Source: Isoptericola peretonis (lineage in GTDB: Bacteria > Actinomycetota > Actinomycetes > Actinomycetales > Cellulomonadaceae). From it: a DNA stretch of 64,000 nucleotides. Shown piece after piece: positions 53,759-64,000 of the stretch. The stretch's first letter is position 1. The number at the start of each line of letters is the position of its first letter. The position numbers and the translations under genes were made by a program. Below the pieces are notes generated by a model, which made no database searches, was not told the DNA's origin, and was given only the letters and a program-made list of their open reading frames with translations. The stretch is from positions 558,001 to 622,000 of the forward strand of contig JALQCY010000001.1 in the NCBI GenBank assembly GCA_023241745.1, in the 5' to 3' direction.

Positions 53759-54648
53759 CAGCGCACCTCCCCGTCCGAGTCCTCGTCCTCGCCCGCCGAG
53801 CCGGTCGGGCCCGCGGGGCCCTCCGGGCCTTCGCCTGCGGGCTCGGCGGTCCGCCCGGAGGACGGCCCGACGCCGATGAGCCGCAGGTCGTCCCGCTGGA
53901 CGAGCGTCTCCTCCTCGGCGAGCACCGCCGTGGCCGACCGCTCCTGCCCCCGGATGCGCAGCACGCGGGGCACGGAGTGCGGCAGCGGCTGCCCGTCGGG
54001 GCCGAGCGCGGGCGTGTCCATCGCGTTGTTCTGCGCGTACACGCCGGGCGCCGGCAGCGGCGTGAGGCTGCGGCCCTCCTCGATGCCGGCGACGCGCGCG
54101 GCGGCGAGCACCCGCTGCGTGGGCCGCACGCTGAGCCGGCGGCGGTGGGTGAGCACCAGCCCGGCCAGCGCGGCGGTGACCAGCAGGACGCCGACCACCT
54201 CCATCGCGAGCACGTAGTCGCCCAGCAGCACCCGGGCCAGCGCCACGGGGTTGGTGAGCTCCTCCGCCTCGGCGAGGCCCACCGCGGGCGGGAAGGTCGC
54301 CTGCGCGACGACGCCGAGCAGCACCACGGCCAGGCCCAGGCCCAGCAGCACGCCCGCCCAGCGCTGTCCCTTGATGGTCTCGGTGAGCGAGTCCGCGGCG
54401 TCGACGCCCACGAGCATGAGCACGAAGAGGAAGAGCATCATGACCGCGCCCGTGTACACGACCACCTGCACGACGCCGAGGAACGGCGCCTCCTGCGCCA
54501 CGTACAGGATGGCCAGGCCGACCATCACGAACATCACGCAGACCGCGGCGTGCACCGCCTTGCGGGCGAACAGCAGCCCGAGGGCGGCGAGCACCATCAG
54601 CGGCGCGAGCACCCAGAACAGCGCGGCCTCCGCGCCCGACGCCGTCAC
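53758..54648 (-). CDS. nuoJ: NADH-quinone oxidoreductase subunit J
   Basis: 296 residues from GTG at 54648. The first 190 residues contain the five spans of NuoJ, including [19 protein letters not shown] with its pi-bulge type sequence. The remaining 100 are a soluble tail rich in Gly, Pro and acidic residues ([20 protein letters not shown] at the end), well beyond the usual 170-220 residue core. Overlaps nuoI by 4 bases. Confidence 0.93.
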   Translation of the reverse strand: MTASGAEAALFWVLAPLMVLAALGLLFARKAVHAAVCVMFVMVGLAILYVAQEAPFLGVVQVVVYTGAVMMLFLFVLMLVGVDAADSLTETIKGQRWAGVLLGLGLAVVLLGVVAQATFPPAVGLAEAEELTNPVALARVLLGDYVLAMEVVGVLLVTAALAGLVLTHRRRLSVRPTQRVLAAARVAGIEEGRSLTPLPAPGVYAQNNAMDTPALGPDGQPLPHSVPRVLRIRGQERSATAVLAEEETLVQRDDLRLIGVGPSSGRTAEPAGEGPEGPAGPTGSAGEDEDSDGEVR

Positions 54649-55436
54649 CGCCCGCCCTCCGTCACGTCGGGGCCGTCGCCGGGGACCGGAAGCGTCGCCA
54701 CGTGCCCGCCCTCGGCGGCCTGCCGCGTCGCGACGGCCGCCTTGGTGGCGCTGCCGCGCAGCCGGTGCCGGCGCGGCGTGGGCGGGGGCGCGTCGCCGTG
54801 CGCCACCTTCTGGGCGGCGTCCAGGGTCGGGTCGTCGGGCCGGTGCTCGCGCACCCAGGCCACCTGCTCGGCCGTCGGCGCGGTGACCTCGCCGCGGTAG
54901 TACTCGGTGTCGGTGGTGCCATCGACCATGGGGTGCGGCGCGGCGAGCATGCCTTCGGCGAGCGGTGCCAGCAGGTCCTGCTTCTCGTAGATCATGCCTG
55001 CGCGGTCCGGCCCGGCCAGCTCGTAGTCGTTGGTCATCGTGAGCGCCCGGGTGGGGCAGGCCTCGATGCACAGCGCGCAGAAGATGCAGCGCAGGTAGTT
55101 GATCTGGTAGACGCGGCCGTACCGCTCGCCGGGCGAGACGTGCGCGCCGTCGGGCAGGTCGGCGTTGTCCGCGCCCTCCACGTAGATCGCGTCCGCCGGG
55201 CAGGCCCAGGCGCACAGCTCGCAGCCGATGCACTTCTCCAGCCCGTCGGCGTAACGGTTGAGCTGGTGGCGACCGTGGTAGCGGCGCTGCGGCGGCGTCT
55301 TGGTGCGGGGGTACTGCTCCGTCACCGTGGGCCGGAACATGGACGAGAACGTCACGCCGAAACCGGCCACCGGGGCGAACAGCTCCCCCAGCGGGCCCTT
55401 GGACGGGCGCAGCGGCTCGTACGGCTTGTCGGTCAT
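54645..55436 (-). CDS. nuoI: NADH-quinone oxidoreductase subunit I
   Basis: 263 residues. Two 4Fe-4S motifs are present: [16 protein letters not shown] and [16 protein letters not shown], which carry clusters N6a and N6b in the peripheral arm. The N-terminal [20 protein letters not shown] is typical of actinobacterial NuoI. The C-terminal 60 residues are an extension with no known domain. It is coupled to nuoH and nuoJ by 4-base overlaps. Confidence 0.95.
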   Translation of the reverse strand: MTDKPYEPLRPSKGPLGELFAPVAGFGVTFSSMFRPTVTEQYPRTKTPPQRRYHGRHQLNRYADGLEKCIGCELCAWACPADAIYVEGADNADLPDGAHVSPGERYGRVYQINYLRCIFCALCIEACPTRALTMTNDYELAGPDRAGMIYEKQDLLAPLAEGMLAAPHPMVDGTTDTEYYRGEVTAPTAEQVAWVREHRPDDPTLDAAQKVAHGDAPPPTPRRHRLRGSATKAAVATRQAAEGGHVATLPVPGDGPDVTEGGR

Positions 55437-56788
55437 CGCGTCTCCTCGGATCGGTCGGAGGCGGGAGCGGCGGAGGCGCTCGGGACCTCGGAGGCCTGCG
55501 GGACGTGCCGGCGCGCTCGGGGCGACGGCGGCAGGGCCTGGCCGGGCAGCGGCGGCACGGGGAAGCCGTCGGCGAAGGCGTCGAACTCCCTGGCCCCACG
55601 GCTCCCGCCGCCCGGGGGCCCCGAGCCGGCCTTCTCGGCCGCGGGCCTGCGGTCGGGCCAGAGCCACAGCGCGGCGATGACCACGACCGCCGCGACGGCG
55701 ACGCCCGTGATGAGCTGCGTCCGCGTGACTCCCGCGAGGCCGAGGTACTGGAACACGCTGAGCACCACGATCCACACCAGCGCGACCGGGATGAGCACCT
55801 TCCAGCCGAAGGACATGAACTGGTCGTAGCGCAGCCGCAGCAGGGTGCCCCGCACCCAGACGAACACGAACATGACCAGCCAGAGCTTGGCGAGGAACCA
55901 CAGCACCGGCCACCAGCCGGTGTTGAACATGCCGTCGTTGATCGCCGACAGGGGCCACGGCGCCCGCCAGCCTCCGAGGAACAGCGTGGTGGCCACGGCC
56001 GAGACGTTGAGCATGTTGATGTACTCCGCCAGGAAGAACCAGGCGAACTTCATCGAGCTGTACTCGGTCATGTACCCCGAGACGAGCTCCCCCTCGGCCT
56101 CCGGCAGGTCGAACGGCAGGCGGTTGGTCTCGCCGATCATCGAGATGACGTAGACGACGAACGCGGGCAGCAGCGGCAGGAACCACCAGATGCTCGTCTG
56201 CGAGGCCACGATCTGGGAGGTCGACATCGAGCCGGCCATGATGAACACGCTCACCAGCGACAGGCCCATCGCCAGCTCGTACGAGATCACCTGGGCGGTG
56301 GACCGCACCGACCCGAGCAGCGGGTAGGTGGACCCCGACGACCAGCCGCCCAGCACGATCCCGTACACGCCCATCGAGGCGCAGGCCAGCACGTACAGCA
56401 CGGCCACGGGGAAGTCGGTGAGCTGCGCCGGCGTCGTGTAGTCCGTGAACGGGATCGTCACCTCGGGCCCGAACGGGATCACCGCGAACACCAGCAGCGC
56501 GCAGAACACCGAGATCATCGGCGCCAGCAGGTACACGACCCGGTCCGCACGGGTGACGCTCACGTCCTCCTTGAGCAGCAGCTTCATCGCGTCCGCGAGC
56601 GACTGCAGCAGGCCGAACGGCCCGTGCCAGTTGGGCCCGGGGCGCACCTGCATGCGCGCCACGACCTTGCGCTCGAACCAGATCGCGAACAGCACGCTGG
56701 TCAGCAGGAACACGACGATGAGCACGGCCTTGATCAGCGACACCCACAGCCAGTCGTTGCTGAAGTCGGCGGCGACCCCGGGGATCAT
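55433..56788 (-). CDS. nuoH: NADH-quinone oxidoreductase subunit H
   Basis: 451 residues, eight spans. The quinone-site region is well kept: [40 protein letters not shown] and the acidic loop [20 protein letters not shown]. NuoH forms the quinone chamber with NuoB and NuoD. A Pro/Gly-rich tail of about 70 residues follows the last span. Overlaps nuoG by 4 bases. Confidence 0.95.
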   Translation of the reverse strand: MIPGVAADFSNDWLWVSLIKAVLIVVFLLTSVLFAIWFERKVVARMQVRPGPNWHGPFGLLQSLADAMKLLLKEDVSVTRADRVVYLLAPMISVFCALLVFAVIPFGPEVTIPFTDYTTPAQLTDFPVAVLYVLACASMGVYGIVLGGWSSGSTYPLLGSVRSTAQVISYELAMGLSLVSVFIMAGSMSTSQIVASQTSIWWFLPLLPAFVVYVISMIGETNRLPFDLPEAEGELVSGYMTEYSSMKFAWFFLAEYINMLNVSAVATTLFLGGWRAPWPLSAINDGMFNTGWWPVLWFLAKLWLVMFVFVWVRGTLLRLRYDQFMSFGWKVLIPVALVWIVVLSVFQYLGLAGVTRTQLITGVAVAAVVVIAALWLWPDRRPAAEKAGSGPPGGGSRGAREFDAFADGFPVPPLPGQALPPSPRARRHVPQASEVPSASAAPASDRSEETR

Positions 56789-59424
56789 GCGGCCCCTCCC
56801 TGTCCGTCGGTGGTGCCGGCGGGCTCGGCCGCCGGGGCGATGCGCACGAGGTCGCCGGCGGCGGCGCCGAGCGCGTCGTGCACGCGGCAGCCGCGTGAGG
56901 CGAGCGGCAGCCAGACCACGTGGTCGACCATCTCGGTGACGGCCACCGGCACGGTGACGGAGCCGCGGTCGGTGGAGACGGTCACCCGGTCCCCGTCGTA
57001 CACGTCGACGGCGGCGGCGGTCGCCGCGGACATCCGCGCCACCGGCCGCTTGGCCGTGCCGGCGAGGAACTGCTCCCCGTCCTGCAGGGCGCCGTCGTCG
57101 AGCAGCAGGTGCCAGCTCGCGAGGACGGCGGAGCCCGGCGGCACCTCCGGCGGCTCCACGGCCTCGCCCTCGGGCGCCCGCAGGCGGGCGCCGGCCCAGG
57201 CGGGCAGGGCCGCGATCGCGCGGTGCGCGTCGAGCGGGGTGGCGGCGCCGAGGTCGACGCCGGCCCGGTCGGCGAGGGCGTCGAGCACGCGGTGGTCGGG
57301 CAGCGCCGCCGAGTCGAGCGCCTGGCCGAAGGCGCGGACGCGCCCCTCCCAGTTCCAGTACGACCCGGCCCGCTCCACGGGCGGGGCGACGGGGAGCACG
57401 ACGTCCGCCAGGTCGGTCACCTCGGAGCGCCGGACCTCGAGCGAGACGACGAAGCCCGCGCCGGCCAGCGCGCGGCGGGCGTGCGCCGGGTCGGGCAGGT
57501 CGGCCAGCTCGACGCCGCCGACGAGGGCACCGCCGAGCTGTCCCACCGAGAGGGCGTCGAGGATCTCCGCGGCGTCCCGCCCCGGGGCGGTGGGCAGCGC
57601 GTCGGCGTCGACCCCCCAGGCGGCCGCCACCTCGGCGCGGGCCGCGGGGTCCGTCAGGGGGCGCCCGCCGGGCAGCAGGCCGGGCAGCAGCCCGGCCTCG
57701 ACACCGCCCCGCTCGCCCGCGCGGCGTGGGATCCACGCGACCCGGGCGCCGGTGGCGGCGGCGAGCCGCAGCGCGACCGCGAACGCACCGGGCGACGACG
57801 CCAGGCGCTCGCCCACCAGGATCAGCGCACCCGGCGCGGCGAGAGCGTCCGCGACGGCGCCGAGCGCGGCCGCGTCGGCGTCCGCCGGCACCAGCCCGCC
57901 GTCGGCGCGCGTGGCGAGGATGCCCAGCCACTCGGCCTCCGTGCCGGGCGCGGCCGGGAGCAGCGTGCCGTCGAGCCGGGCGAGGCCGCGGCTGGCGAAC
58001 GGTGCCACCGACCAGACCCGCTGCCCGTGCTTGCGCACCCCCTTGCGCAGCCGCAGGTACGTGACGCCGGCCTCCTCCTCGGCCTCGAGCCCGGCCAGGA
58101 GCACGGCCGGGGCGGCCTCGACGTCGCCGAACGTCACCCCGACACCGGTGCCGGCCACCGCGTGCCCCAGGAACGCCGTCTCCTCCGCGGAGCCCACGCG
58201 GGCCCGCTGGTCGACGTCGTCCGTGCCGAGCACCGTGCGGGCGAACCGGGACCAGGCGAACGCGTCCTCGACGGTCAGGCGCCCGCCCGGCAGCACGCCG
58301 ACCCCGCCGGCCGCGCGGGCGGCGGCCAGTCCCTCGGCCGCGAGCTCGAAGGCCTCGACCCACGACGCGGGCCGCAGCTCGCCCCGCGCCACCACGTTGC
58401 CGTCCTCGTCGTACCGCCGGTCGCGCACCAGCGGTGTCGTCAGCCGGTCCGGCGCCGCCTGCCAGGTGAAGGCGAAGCGGTCCTTGTCGGTGATCCACTC
58501 CTCGTTGACCGCCGGGTCCTCCCCCGACAGCCGCCGCAGCACGACCCCGCGCCGGTGGTCCACGCGGATGGCGGAGCCGCACGAGTCGTGCTCGGAGACG
58601 CCCGGCGTCGAGACGAGGTCGAACGGGCGGGACCGGAAGCGGTACGCCGCGCCCGTCAGCGCGCCGACCGGGCAGATCTGCACCGTGTTGCCGGAGAAGT
58701 AGGACGAGAACGGCTGCCCGGTGGTCGACGCGGCCGCGACGCCCGCCGTGGTCTCCGCGGGGCCGCTCGGCGGGGGCGCGAAGTCCAGCACCGTCTCGTC
58801 GAAACGACCGATCTGCTGGTGCGCGCCGCGCTCCTGCAGGGCGATGAACGCGTCGCCGGCGATCTCCTCGCTGAACCGGGTGCAGCGCTGGCACAGCACG
58901 CACCGCTCCCGGTCGAGCAGGATCTCGGTGGAGACCGCGATCGGCTTGGGGAAGGTGCGCTTGACGTCCTCGAACCGCGAGTCGGCGCGCCCGTTCGTCA
59001 TCGCCTGGTTCTGCAGCGGGCACTCGCCGCCCTTGTCGCACACCGGGCAGTCCAGCGGGTGGTTCATGAGCAGCAGCTCCATGACCCCCTGCTGCGCCTT
59101 GTCCGCCACGGGCGACGTGCGCTGGGTCTTGACCACCATGCCGGGCGTGACCGTCATCGTGCACGAGGCCTGCGGCTTCGGCATGGGCCGCACGTTGCCC
59201 TCGCGGTCCGGCATCGCGACCTCGACGAGGCACTGCCGGCAGGCGCCCGCGGGCTCGAGCAGCGGGTGGTCGCAGAACCGCGGGATCTGGATGCCCACCT
59301 GCTCGGCCGCACGGATGATCAGCGTGCCCTTCGGCACGGTCACCTCGACCTCGTCGATGGTGAGCGTCACCGTCTCGACCGGTGGTGCGGCCGGCGTGCC
59401 GGTGTTGTCGACGGTCGCCGTCAT
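56785..59424 (-). CDS. nuoG: NADH-quinone oxidoreductase subunit G
   Basis: 879 residues. The N-terminal part holds the iron-sulfur ligands: 2Fe-2S ([20 protein letters not shown], later ASC), the His/Cys motif [14 protein letters not shown] for N5, and the 4Fe-4S site [11 protein letters not shown] with a distant CPVGAL. The C-terminal two thirds is the molybdopterin-oxidoreductase-like fold, without molybdenum in this family. That region is Ala-rich and its middle is poorly conserved, as is usual in actinobacteria. It overlaps nuoF by 1 base. Confidence 0.94.
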   Translation of the reverse strand: MTATVDNTGTPAAPPVETVTLTIDEVEVTVPKGTLIIRAAEQVGIQIPRFCDHPLLEPAGACRQCLVEVAMPDREGNVRPMPKPQASCTMTVTPGMVVKTQRTSPVADKAQQGVMELLLMNHPLDCPVCDKGGECPLQNQAMTNGRADSRFEDVKRTFPKPIAVSTEILLDRERCVLCQRCTRFSEEIAGDAFIALQERGAHQQIGRFDETVLDFAPPPSGPAETTAGVAAASTTGQPFSSYFSGNTVQICPVGALTGAAYRFRSRPFDLVSTPGVSEHDSCGSAIRVDHRRGVVLRRLSGEDPAVNEEWITDKDRFAFTWQAAPDRLTTPLVRDRRYDEDGNVVARGELRPASWVEAFELAAEGLAAARAAGGVGVLPGGRLTVEDAFAWSRFARTVLGTDDVDQRARVGSAEETAFLGHAVAGTGVGVTFGDVEAAPAVLLAGLEAEEEAGVTYLRLRKGVRKHGQRVWSVAPFASRGLARLDGTLLPAAPGTEAEWLGILATRADGGLVPADADAAALGAVADALAAPGALILVGERLASSPGAFAVALRLAAATGARVAWIPRRAGERGGVEAGLLPGLLPGGRPLTDPAARAEVAAAWGVDADALPTAPGRDAAEILDALSVGQLGGALVGGVELADLPDPAHARRALAGAGFVVSLEVRRSEVTDLADVVLPVAPPVERAGSYWNWEGRVRAFGQALDSAALPDHRVLDALADRAGVDLGAATPLDAHRAIAALPAWAGARLRAPEGEAVEPPEVPPGSAVLASWHLLLDDGALQDGEQFLAGTAKRPVARMSAATAAAVDVYDGDRVTVSTDRGSVTVPVAVTEMVDHVVWLPLASRGCRVHDALGAAAGDLVRIAPAAEPAGTTDGQGGAA

Positions 59425-60758
59425 CAGTGACCTCCCGCCCCGGCGAGCGCCGGCGTCTGCTTGGGGGTGTACGGGAACAGGGCGCTGGCGCGCGGGTCGA
59501 AGGGGCAGCCGTGGCCGTCGATGTGCGCCTGGTACTCGTCGCGGAACAGCTGGATGCTCGACGTGACGGGCGACGTCGCGCCGTCCCCCAGCGCGCAGAA
59601 CGCGCGCCCGAGGATGTTGTCGCACAGGTCGAGCAGCAGGTCGATGTCCCGCTCCTCGCCGCGGCCCTCCTCGATGCGGTGCAGCACCTGCTTGAGCCAG
59701 TAGGTGCCCTCGCGGCACGGCGTGCACTTGCCGCACGACTCGTGGGCGTAGAAGTCCGTCCACCGGCTCACCGCGCGCACCACGCACGTGGTGTCGTCGA
59801 AGAGCTGCAGGGCGCGGGTGCCGAGCATGGAGCCCGCGGCCCCGACCGACTCGTAGTCCAGCGGCGTGTCGAGGTGGTCGGCGGTGAACAGCGGCGTCGA
59901 CGACCCGCCTGGCGTCCAGAACTTCAGCTCGTGGCCGGCGCGCATCCCGCCCGCGAGGTCGAGCAGCTCGCGCAGCGTGATGCCGAGCGGCGCCTCGTAC
60001 TGCCCCGGCCGGGTGACGTGCCCCGACAGGGAGAACAGGCCGTGGCCCTGCGACTTCTCGGTGCCCATGCCGGAGAACCAGTCGGCGCCGCGCGCCACGA
60101 TGCCGGGCACCGACGCGATCGACTCCACGTTGTTCACCACCGTGGGCCGCGCGTACAGGCCGGCGACGGCGGGGAACGGCGGCTTGAGCCGCGGCTGCCC
60201 GCGCTTGCCCTCGAGCGAGTCGAGCAGCGCCGTCTCCTCGCCGCAGATGTACGCCCCGGCGCCGGCGTGCACCGTGACGTCGAGGTCGAAGCCCGAGCCC
60301 AGCACGTCCTTGCCGAGGTAACCGGCGTCGTACGCCTCCTGCACGGCCGCGAGCAGCCGCCGGTACACGTGCAGCACCTCGCCGCGCACGTACACGAACG
60401 CGTGGTGGCAGCCGATCGCGTAGCTCGTGATCGCGATGCCCTCCACGAGGTGCTGGGGGCTCGCCATCATCAGCGGGATGTCCTTGCAGGTGCCCGGCTC
60501 GGACTCGTCCGCGTTCACCACCAGGTAGCGCGGCCCGCCGTCCGGCGGGGGCAGGAAGCCCCACTTCATCCCGGTCGGGAAGCCGGCGCCCCCGCGGCCG
60601 CGCAGGCCCGAGTCCTTCACCGTCTGCACGAGGTCCCCCGGCTCCGAGGCCAGGGCCTTGCGCAGCCCGGCGTAGCCGCCGGCCGCCTCGTAGGCCGCGA
60701 GCTTCCACGAGCGTTCGGCGTCCCACGTGTCCGTGAGCACGGGCAGGAGGTCAGTCAT
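59424..60758 (-). CDS. nuoF: NADH-quinone oxidoreductase subunit F
   Basis: 444 residues, normal length. It carries the FMN and NADH sites ([38 protein letters not shown]) and the N3 4Fe-4S ligands ([14 protein letters not shown] plus a later Cys in [10 protein letters not shown]). This is the NADH entry point of complex I. Its start lies 8 bases inside the end of nuoE, so translation is probably coupled. Confidence 0.96.
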   Translation of the reverse strand: MTDLLPVLTDTWDAERSWKLAAYEAAGGYAGLRKALASEPGDLVQTVKDSGLRGRGGAGFPTGMKWGFLPPPDGGPRYLVVNADESEPGTCKDIPLMMASPQHLVEGIAITSYAIGCHHAFVYVRGEVLHVYRRLLAAVQEAYDAGYLGKDVLGSGFDLDVTVHAGAGAYICGEETALLDSLEGKRGQPRLKPPFPAVAGLYARPTVVNNVESIASVPGIVARGADWFSGMGTEKSQGHGLFSLSGHVTRPGQYEAPLGITLRELLDLAGGMRAGHELKFWTPGGSSTPLFTADHLDTPLDYESVGAAGSMLGTRALQLFDDTTCVVRAVSRWTDFYAHESCGKCTPCREGTYWLKQVLHRIEEGRGEERDIDLLLDLCDNILGRAFCALGDGATSPVTSSIQLFRDEYQAHIDGHGCPFDPRASALFPYTPKQTPALAGAGGH

Positions 60759-61626
60759 CGCCCTCGCCCTCCTTCTCCGGTTCGGGCTTGGCCGGTCCTC
60801 CGGACGGCGAGCGGCCGGGGCTCTGGTCCCCCGGCGCGGTCGGCGGCCGCTCGGCGCTGGACTGCTCGCCCCCGGTCCGCGGGGGCACGTCGGCGGTCGC
60901 CGACGCCGTCCCGGTGGCGTCGGCGGGCTCGCCCGTCGGTTCCTCGCCGTCGACGGCGGCCGCCGCGCGGGCCAGCCGGAGCCCCGCGAGCGTCGGCTCG
61001 CCGGCCCCGACGCCCTCGTCGGCGCGGCCGTCGGTGAAGCCCGCCAGCACGCGGCTCATCTGCTTGAACGAGCAGACGGAGGACGCGCCGCGCGTGGGGG
61101 CCACCTGCTCGCCGGCGCGCAGCCGGTCCGCGAGCTCGGTGGCCGACCCGGGCGTCTGGTTGTCGAAGAACTCCCAGTTGACCATCACGACGGGCGCGTA
61201 GTCGCAGGCCGCGTTGCACTCGACCCGCTCGAGGGTGATCGCGCCGTCCTCGGTGGTCTCGTCGTGCCCCACCCCGAGGTGGTCGCTCAGCTCGTCGAAG
61301 ATCGCGTCGCCGCCCATGACCGCGCACAGGGTGTTGGTGCACACGCCCACGGTGTAGGTGCCGTTCGGGTGCCGCTTGTACTGGGTGTAGAAGGTCGCGA
61401 CGGCGCTCACCTCGGCCGGCGTGAGCTCCAGCTGCTCGGAGCAGAACAGGATGCCGTCGCGGCTGACGTACCCGTCCACCGACTGCACCAGGTGCAGCAT
61501 CGGCAGGAGGCCGGAGCGCGGGTCCGGGTAGCGCGCCTTGATCGCCGCGGCGTCCGCGGACAGGGACGCGAGGGTGTCGGCGTCGTACCGCGCCTGCGAG
61601 CGCGCGCTCGTGGGTTCTGCCGTCAT
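60751..61626 (-). CDS. nuoE: NADH-quinone oxidoreductase subunit E
   Basis: 291 residues. The thioredoxin-like 2Fe-2S domain takes the first 215 residues, with ligands in [12 protein letters not shown] and [12 protein letters not shown] (cluster N1a). The last 75 residues are a low-complexity Pro/Gly/Glu tail (ending [12 protein letters not shown]) that goes beyond the common 160-240 residue size. Overlaps nuoD by 4 bases. Confidence 0.94.
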   Translation of the reverse strand: MTAEPTSARSQARYDADTLASLSADAAAIKARYPDPRSGLLPMLHLVQSVDGYVSRDGILFCSEQLELTPAEVSAVATFYTQYKRHPNGTYTVGVCTNTLCAVMGGDAIFDELSDHLGVGHDETTEDGAITLERVECNAACDYAPVVMVNWEFFDNQTPGSATELADRLRAGEQVAPTRGASSVCSFKQMSRVLAGFTDGRADEGVGAGEPTLAGLRLARAAAAVDGEEPTGEPADATGTASATADVPPRTGGEQSSAERPPTAPGDQSPGRSPSGGPAKPEPEKEGEGDD

Positions 61627-62969
61627 CGGTCGACCCCTCCCAGCACGGGGTCCAGGGACGCGACCGCCACGACGACGTCGGCCACCTGGCCGCCCTCGCA
61701 CATGATCGACACGGCCTGGAGGTTGTTGAACGACGGGTCGCGGAAGTGCGCCCGGTACGGCTTGGTGCCGCCGTCGGACACCGCGTGCACCCCGAGCTCG
61801 CCGCGCGGGTGCTCCACCGTCTGCCACACCTGGCCGGCCGGCACCCGGAAGCCCTCGGTGACGAGCTTGAAGTGGTGGATCAGGGCCTCCATGGACTCGC
61901 CCATGATGTGGCGGATGTGGTCCAGCGAGTTGCCCTGGCCGTCCGCCCCGACGGCGAGCTGGGCCGGCCACGCGATCTTCCGGTCGGCCACCATGACCGG
62001 CGCGCCGGCCGTCTCCTCGAGCCGGCGCAGGCACTGCTCCACGATCCGCAGCGACTGGTAGCACTCCTCGAGGCGCAGCACGACGCGGGAGTAGCAGTCG
62101 GCCGCCGTGTCCGTCGGGACGTCGAAGTCGTACGTCTCGTAGCCGGAGTACGGGAACGCCTTGCGCACGTCGTAGGGCAGGCCCGTGGACCGGAGCACCG
62201 GCCCCGTCACGCCGAGCGCCATGCAGCCGGCCAGGTTGAGCACGCCGACGTCGGTGAGGCGCGCCTTGAAGATCGGGTTGGCGAGCATGAGGTCGCCGAG
62301 CTGGCCGAGGTACTGACGGATCTTCGGCAGGGCGGCCCGCACCTGGTCCTCGAAGCCCTCGGGCACGTCCTGGGCGACGCCGCCGGGCCGCACGTACGCG
62401 TGGTTCATCCGCAGCCCGGTGACCGCCTCGAACAGGCGCAGGATCTCCTCGCGGGCCGTGAACCCGATGGTCATGACCGTCGTCGCGCCCATCTCGTTGC
62501 CGCCGGTGCCGAGGCACACGAGGTGGGAGGCCACGCGGTTGAGCTCCATCATGAGCACCCGGATGATCGACGCGCGCTCGGGCACGTCGTCCGTGACGCC
62601 CAGCAGCTTCTCCGTGGCCAGGCAGTACGCCGTCTCCTGGAAGAACGGCGCCAGGTAGTCCATCCGGGTGCAGAACGTGGTGCCCTGCGTCCAGGTGCGG
62701 AACTCCATGTTCTTCTCGATGCCGGTGTGCAGGTAGCCGATGCCGCAGCGGGCCTCGGTGACCGTCTCGCCGTCGATCTCGAGCATGAGTCGCAGCACCC
62801 CGTGCGTGGACGGGTGCTGCGGGCCCATGTTGACGACGATGCGCTCCTCGCCCACGGCCTCGCGGGCGATCTCGTCCCAGTCGCCGCCCGACGCCTCGAA
62901 GCCCGGGATCCCCGGGTCGAACTCGTCGTCGGTCGGCGGTCGTGTCGCGGAATAGGTGGCGGAGCTCAT
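61623..62969 (-). CDS. nuoD: NADH-quinone oxidoreductase subunit D
   Basis: 448 residues. NiFe-hydrogenase large-subunit-like fold with the conserved [14 protein letters not shown] segment, [16 protein letters not shown] and [19 protein letters not shown]. Its N-terminal His loop forms part of the quinone head-group site. The N-terminal 40 residues before NMGPQHP are longer than usual but are common in actinobacteria. Overlaps nuoC by 4 bases. Confidence 0.96.
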   Translation of the reverse strand: MSSATYSATRPPTDDEFDPGIPGFEASGGDWDEIAREAVGEERIVVNMGPQHPSTHGVLRLMLEIDGETVTEARCGIGYLHTGIEKNMEFRTWTQGTTFCTRMDYLAPFFQETAYCLATEKLLGVTDDVPERASIIRVLMMELNRVASHLVCLGTGGNEMGATTVMTIGFTAREEILRLFEAVTGLRMNHAYVRPGGVAQDVPEGFEDQVRAALPKIRQYLGQLGDLMLANPIFKARLTDVGVLNLAGCMALGVTGPVLRSTGLPYDVRKAFPYSGYETYDFDVPTDTAADCYSRVVLRLEECYQSLRIVEQCLRRLEETAGAPVMVADRKIAWPAQLAVGADGQGNSLDHIRHIMGESMEALIHHFKLVTEGFRVPAGQVWQTVEHPRGELGVHAVSDGGTKPYRAHFRDPSFNNLQAVSIMCEGGQVADVVVAVASLDPVLGGVDR

Positions 62970-63781
62970 GCGTACGACCTCCTCGTGTCCGGCGGCGGCA
63001 CCGTGGCGCCCTTGTACTCCACGGGGATGCCGCCCAGCGGGTAGTCCTTGCGCTGCGGGTGGCCCGGCCAGTCGTCCGGCATCTCGATGCGCGCCAGGCC
63101 GGGGTGGCCGTCGAAGACGATCCCGAAGAAGTCCCAGGTCTCGCGCTCGTGCCAGTCGTTGGTGGGGTACAGCGAGGTGGTCGAGGGCAGGTGGGGGTCG
63201 GCGTCGGGCACCGCCACCTCGAGCCGCAGCCGACGCCCGTGCGTCACCGACGTCAGGTGGTAGACGGCGTGCAGCTCGCGCCCGGCGTCCTGCGGGTAGT
63301 GCACCCCCGAGACGCCGAGGCTGAGCTCGAAGCGCAGGTCCTGGTCGTCGCGGAGCGCCCGGCAGACCGCCACCAGGTGCTCGCGCGCCACGTGCAGCGT
63401 TAGCTCGGCGTGCGGGTTCGGCCCGTCGCCCTGGGGATCGGCCTGCGGGTCCACGACCACCCGCTCGACCGCGTCGTCGAACGCGACGCCCGCCGCCGCG
63501 AGCACCTCGGCGAGCACGTCGACCGCCTCGTCGAACCAGCCGCCGTACGGGCGCGTCGCGGCGCCCGGCAACGCGACCGGCTGCACCAGCCCGCCGTACC
63601 CCGAGGTGTCGCCGGAGCCGTGCACGCCGAACATGCCGCGGCGCACCTCCACGATCTCGGGCCCACGACCTCCGGGTCCGGCGTGCTCGCTCCCGGAGAC
63701 CAGCTCGCCGGAGCGCGGACCGAGGACCTCCTCCGGCTGCGGCACCGGCGTGCCGGCGCCGCCCGTCGTCCCGCCCGTCAT
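62966..63781 (-). CDS. nuoC: NADH-quinone oxidoreductase subunit C
   Basis: 271 residues, normal for the actinobacterial form. The core 30 kDa-subunit motif is near the C-terminus: [20 protein letters not shown] followed by [20 protein letters not shown]. The N-terminal 80 residues are a poorly conserved Gly/Pro-rich part. It is coupled to nuoB by a 4-base overlap. Confidence 0.95.
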   Translation of the reverse strand: MTGGTTGGAGTPVPQPEEVLGPRSGELVSGSEHAGPGGRGPEIVEVRRGMFGVHGSGDTSGYGGLVQPVALPGAATRPYGGWFDEAVDVLAEVLAAAGVAFDDAVERVVVDPQADPQGDGPNPHAELTLHVAREHLVAVCRALRDDQDLRFELSLGVSGVHYPQDAGRELHAVYHLTSVTHGRRLRLEVAVPDADPHLPSTTSLYPTNDWHERETWDFFGIVFDGHPGLARIEMPDDWPGHPQRKDYPLGGIPVEYKGATVPPPDTRRSYA

Positions 63782-64000
63782 CGCAGCAGCCCCTTGAGCT
63801 CGAACGTGGGCGTGGCCTCGAGCGCCGCCGCCTCCGCGGCCGCCGCCGCCTCCCTGCGGTTGACGCCCAGCGGCGCGTCCTGGATCTGCTGGTGCAGCGC
63901 CAAGATGGCGTTGATGAGCATCTCCGGGCGCGGCGGGCAGCCCGGCAGGTAGATGTCGACGGGCACGATGTGGTCGACGCCCTGCACGATCGCGTAGTTG
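63778..64000 (-). CDS. nuoB: NADH-quinone oxidoreductase subunit B (C-terminal part)
   Basis: Only the last 74 codons are inside the window; the gene and nuoA continue past base 64000. Visible are [19 protein letters not shown], with the final Cys ligand of cluster N2, and the helix [14 protein letters not shown], followed by an Ala/Glu-rich tail. NuoB carries the last cluster before the quinone. Confidence 0.94.
   Translation of the reverse strand, partial: NYAIVQGVDHIVPVDIYLPGCPPRPEMLINAILALHQQIQDAPLGVNRREAAAAAEAAALEATPTFELKGLLR

Overview
The window is very GC-rich (roughly 70% or more) and comes from a high-GC Gram-positive actinobacterium. HadAB next to rpmG, FprA, a GTG/TTG-rich start-codon set, TAnnnT-type -10 elements and a full menaquinone-type complex I operon suggest a Micrococcales member of the Cellulomonas/Isoptericola/Promicromonospora kind. 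That placement is inference; no rRNA is present.

Layout. 1-8.6 kb is housekeeping: a partial peptidoglycan amidase, hadB-hadA-rpmG with three upstream tRNAs (Met, Thr, Tyr), then rarD, yajQ and a HAD phosphatase on the plus strand, then an ion channel, htpX and fprA on the minus strand. 8.8-43 kb is an almost uninterrupted minus-strand block. It joins a minimal type VII (WXG100/FtsK) secretion locus to a PFNA-type cluster (protein kinase, FN3 protein, AAA ATPase; a gene set named in Bifidobacterium). Read in the direction of transcription it holds two giant tandem Ig/FN3 surface proteins, a MoxR ATPase, a DUF58 protein, a transglutaminase-fold protein whose catalytic Cys is replaced by Asp, an RDD-FHA protein, a PP2C phosphatase, an FHA protein, a Ser/Thr kinase with an FN3-like ectodomain, a second FHA-like protein, a small membrane protein and a 1490-residue EssC/EccC ATPase with an N-terminal FHA domain. 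Then come WXG-like and candidate secreted proteins, two small cytosolic proteins, three membrane proteins and a final WXG100 protein. EccB, EccD, EccE and MycP are not in the window.

The most interesting new signal is a palindrome, GGGGA-N4-TCCCC, found ahead of four transcription units of this block (centres near 9251, 14415, 36872 and 43044). It is placed at a fixed phase to predicted -35/-10 elements, either next to the -35 or two helical turns further upstream. It looks like the binding site of one regulator acting on the giant surface proteins and the WXG proteins together. The two giants share a scaffold but differ in a lower-GC, four-cysteine C-terminal tip.

43-46.8 kb is a small quinone/resorcinol cluster: a type III polyketide synthase, an isoprenylcysteine-methyltransferase-like enzyme, a FAD monooxygenase and a divergent UbiA prenyltransferase. 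It matches the set known for alkylresorcinol/alkylquinone (srs) and alkyl-O-dihydrogeranyl-methoxyhydroquinone (agq) biosynthesis. It lies beside a polyprenyl diphosphate synthase and the nuo operon (nuoN to nuoB, minus strand, running off the right edge). A perfect 31-bp inverted repeat separates nuoN from the polyprenyl synthase gene.

No CRISPR array, insertion sequence, integrase or rRNA was seen. There is no gene-free stretch longer than about 300 bases.
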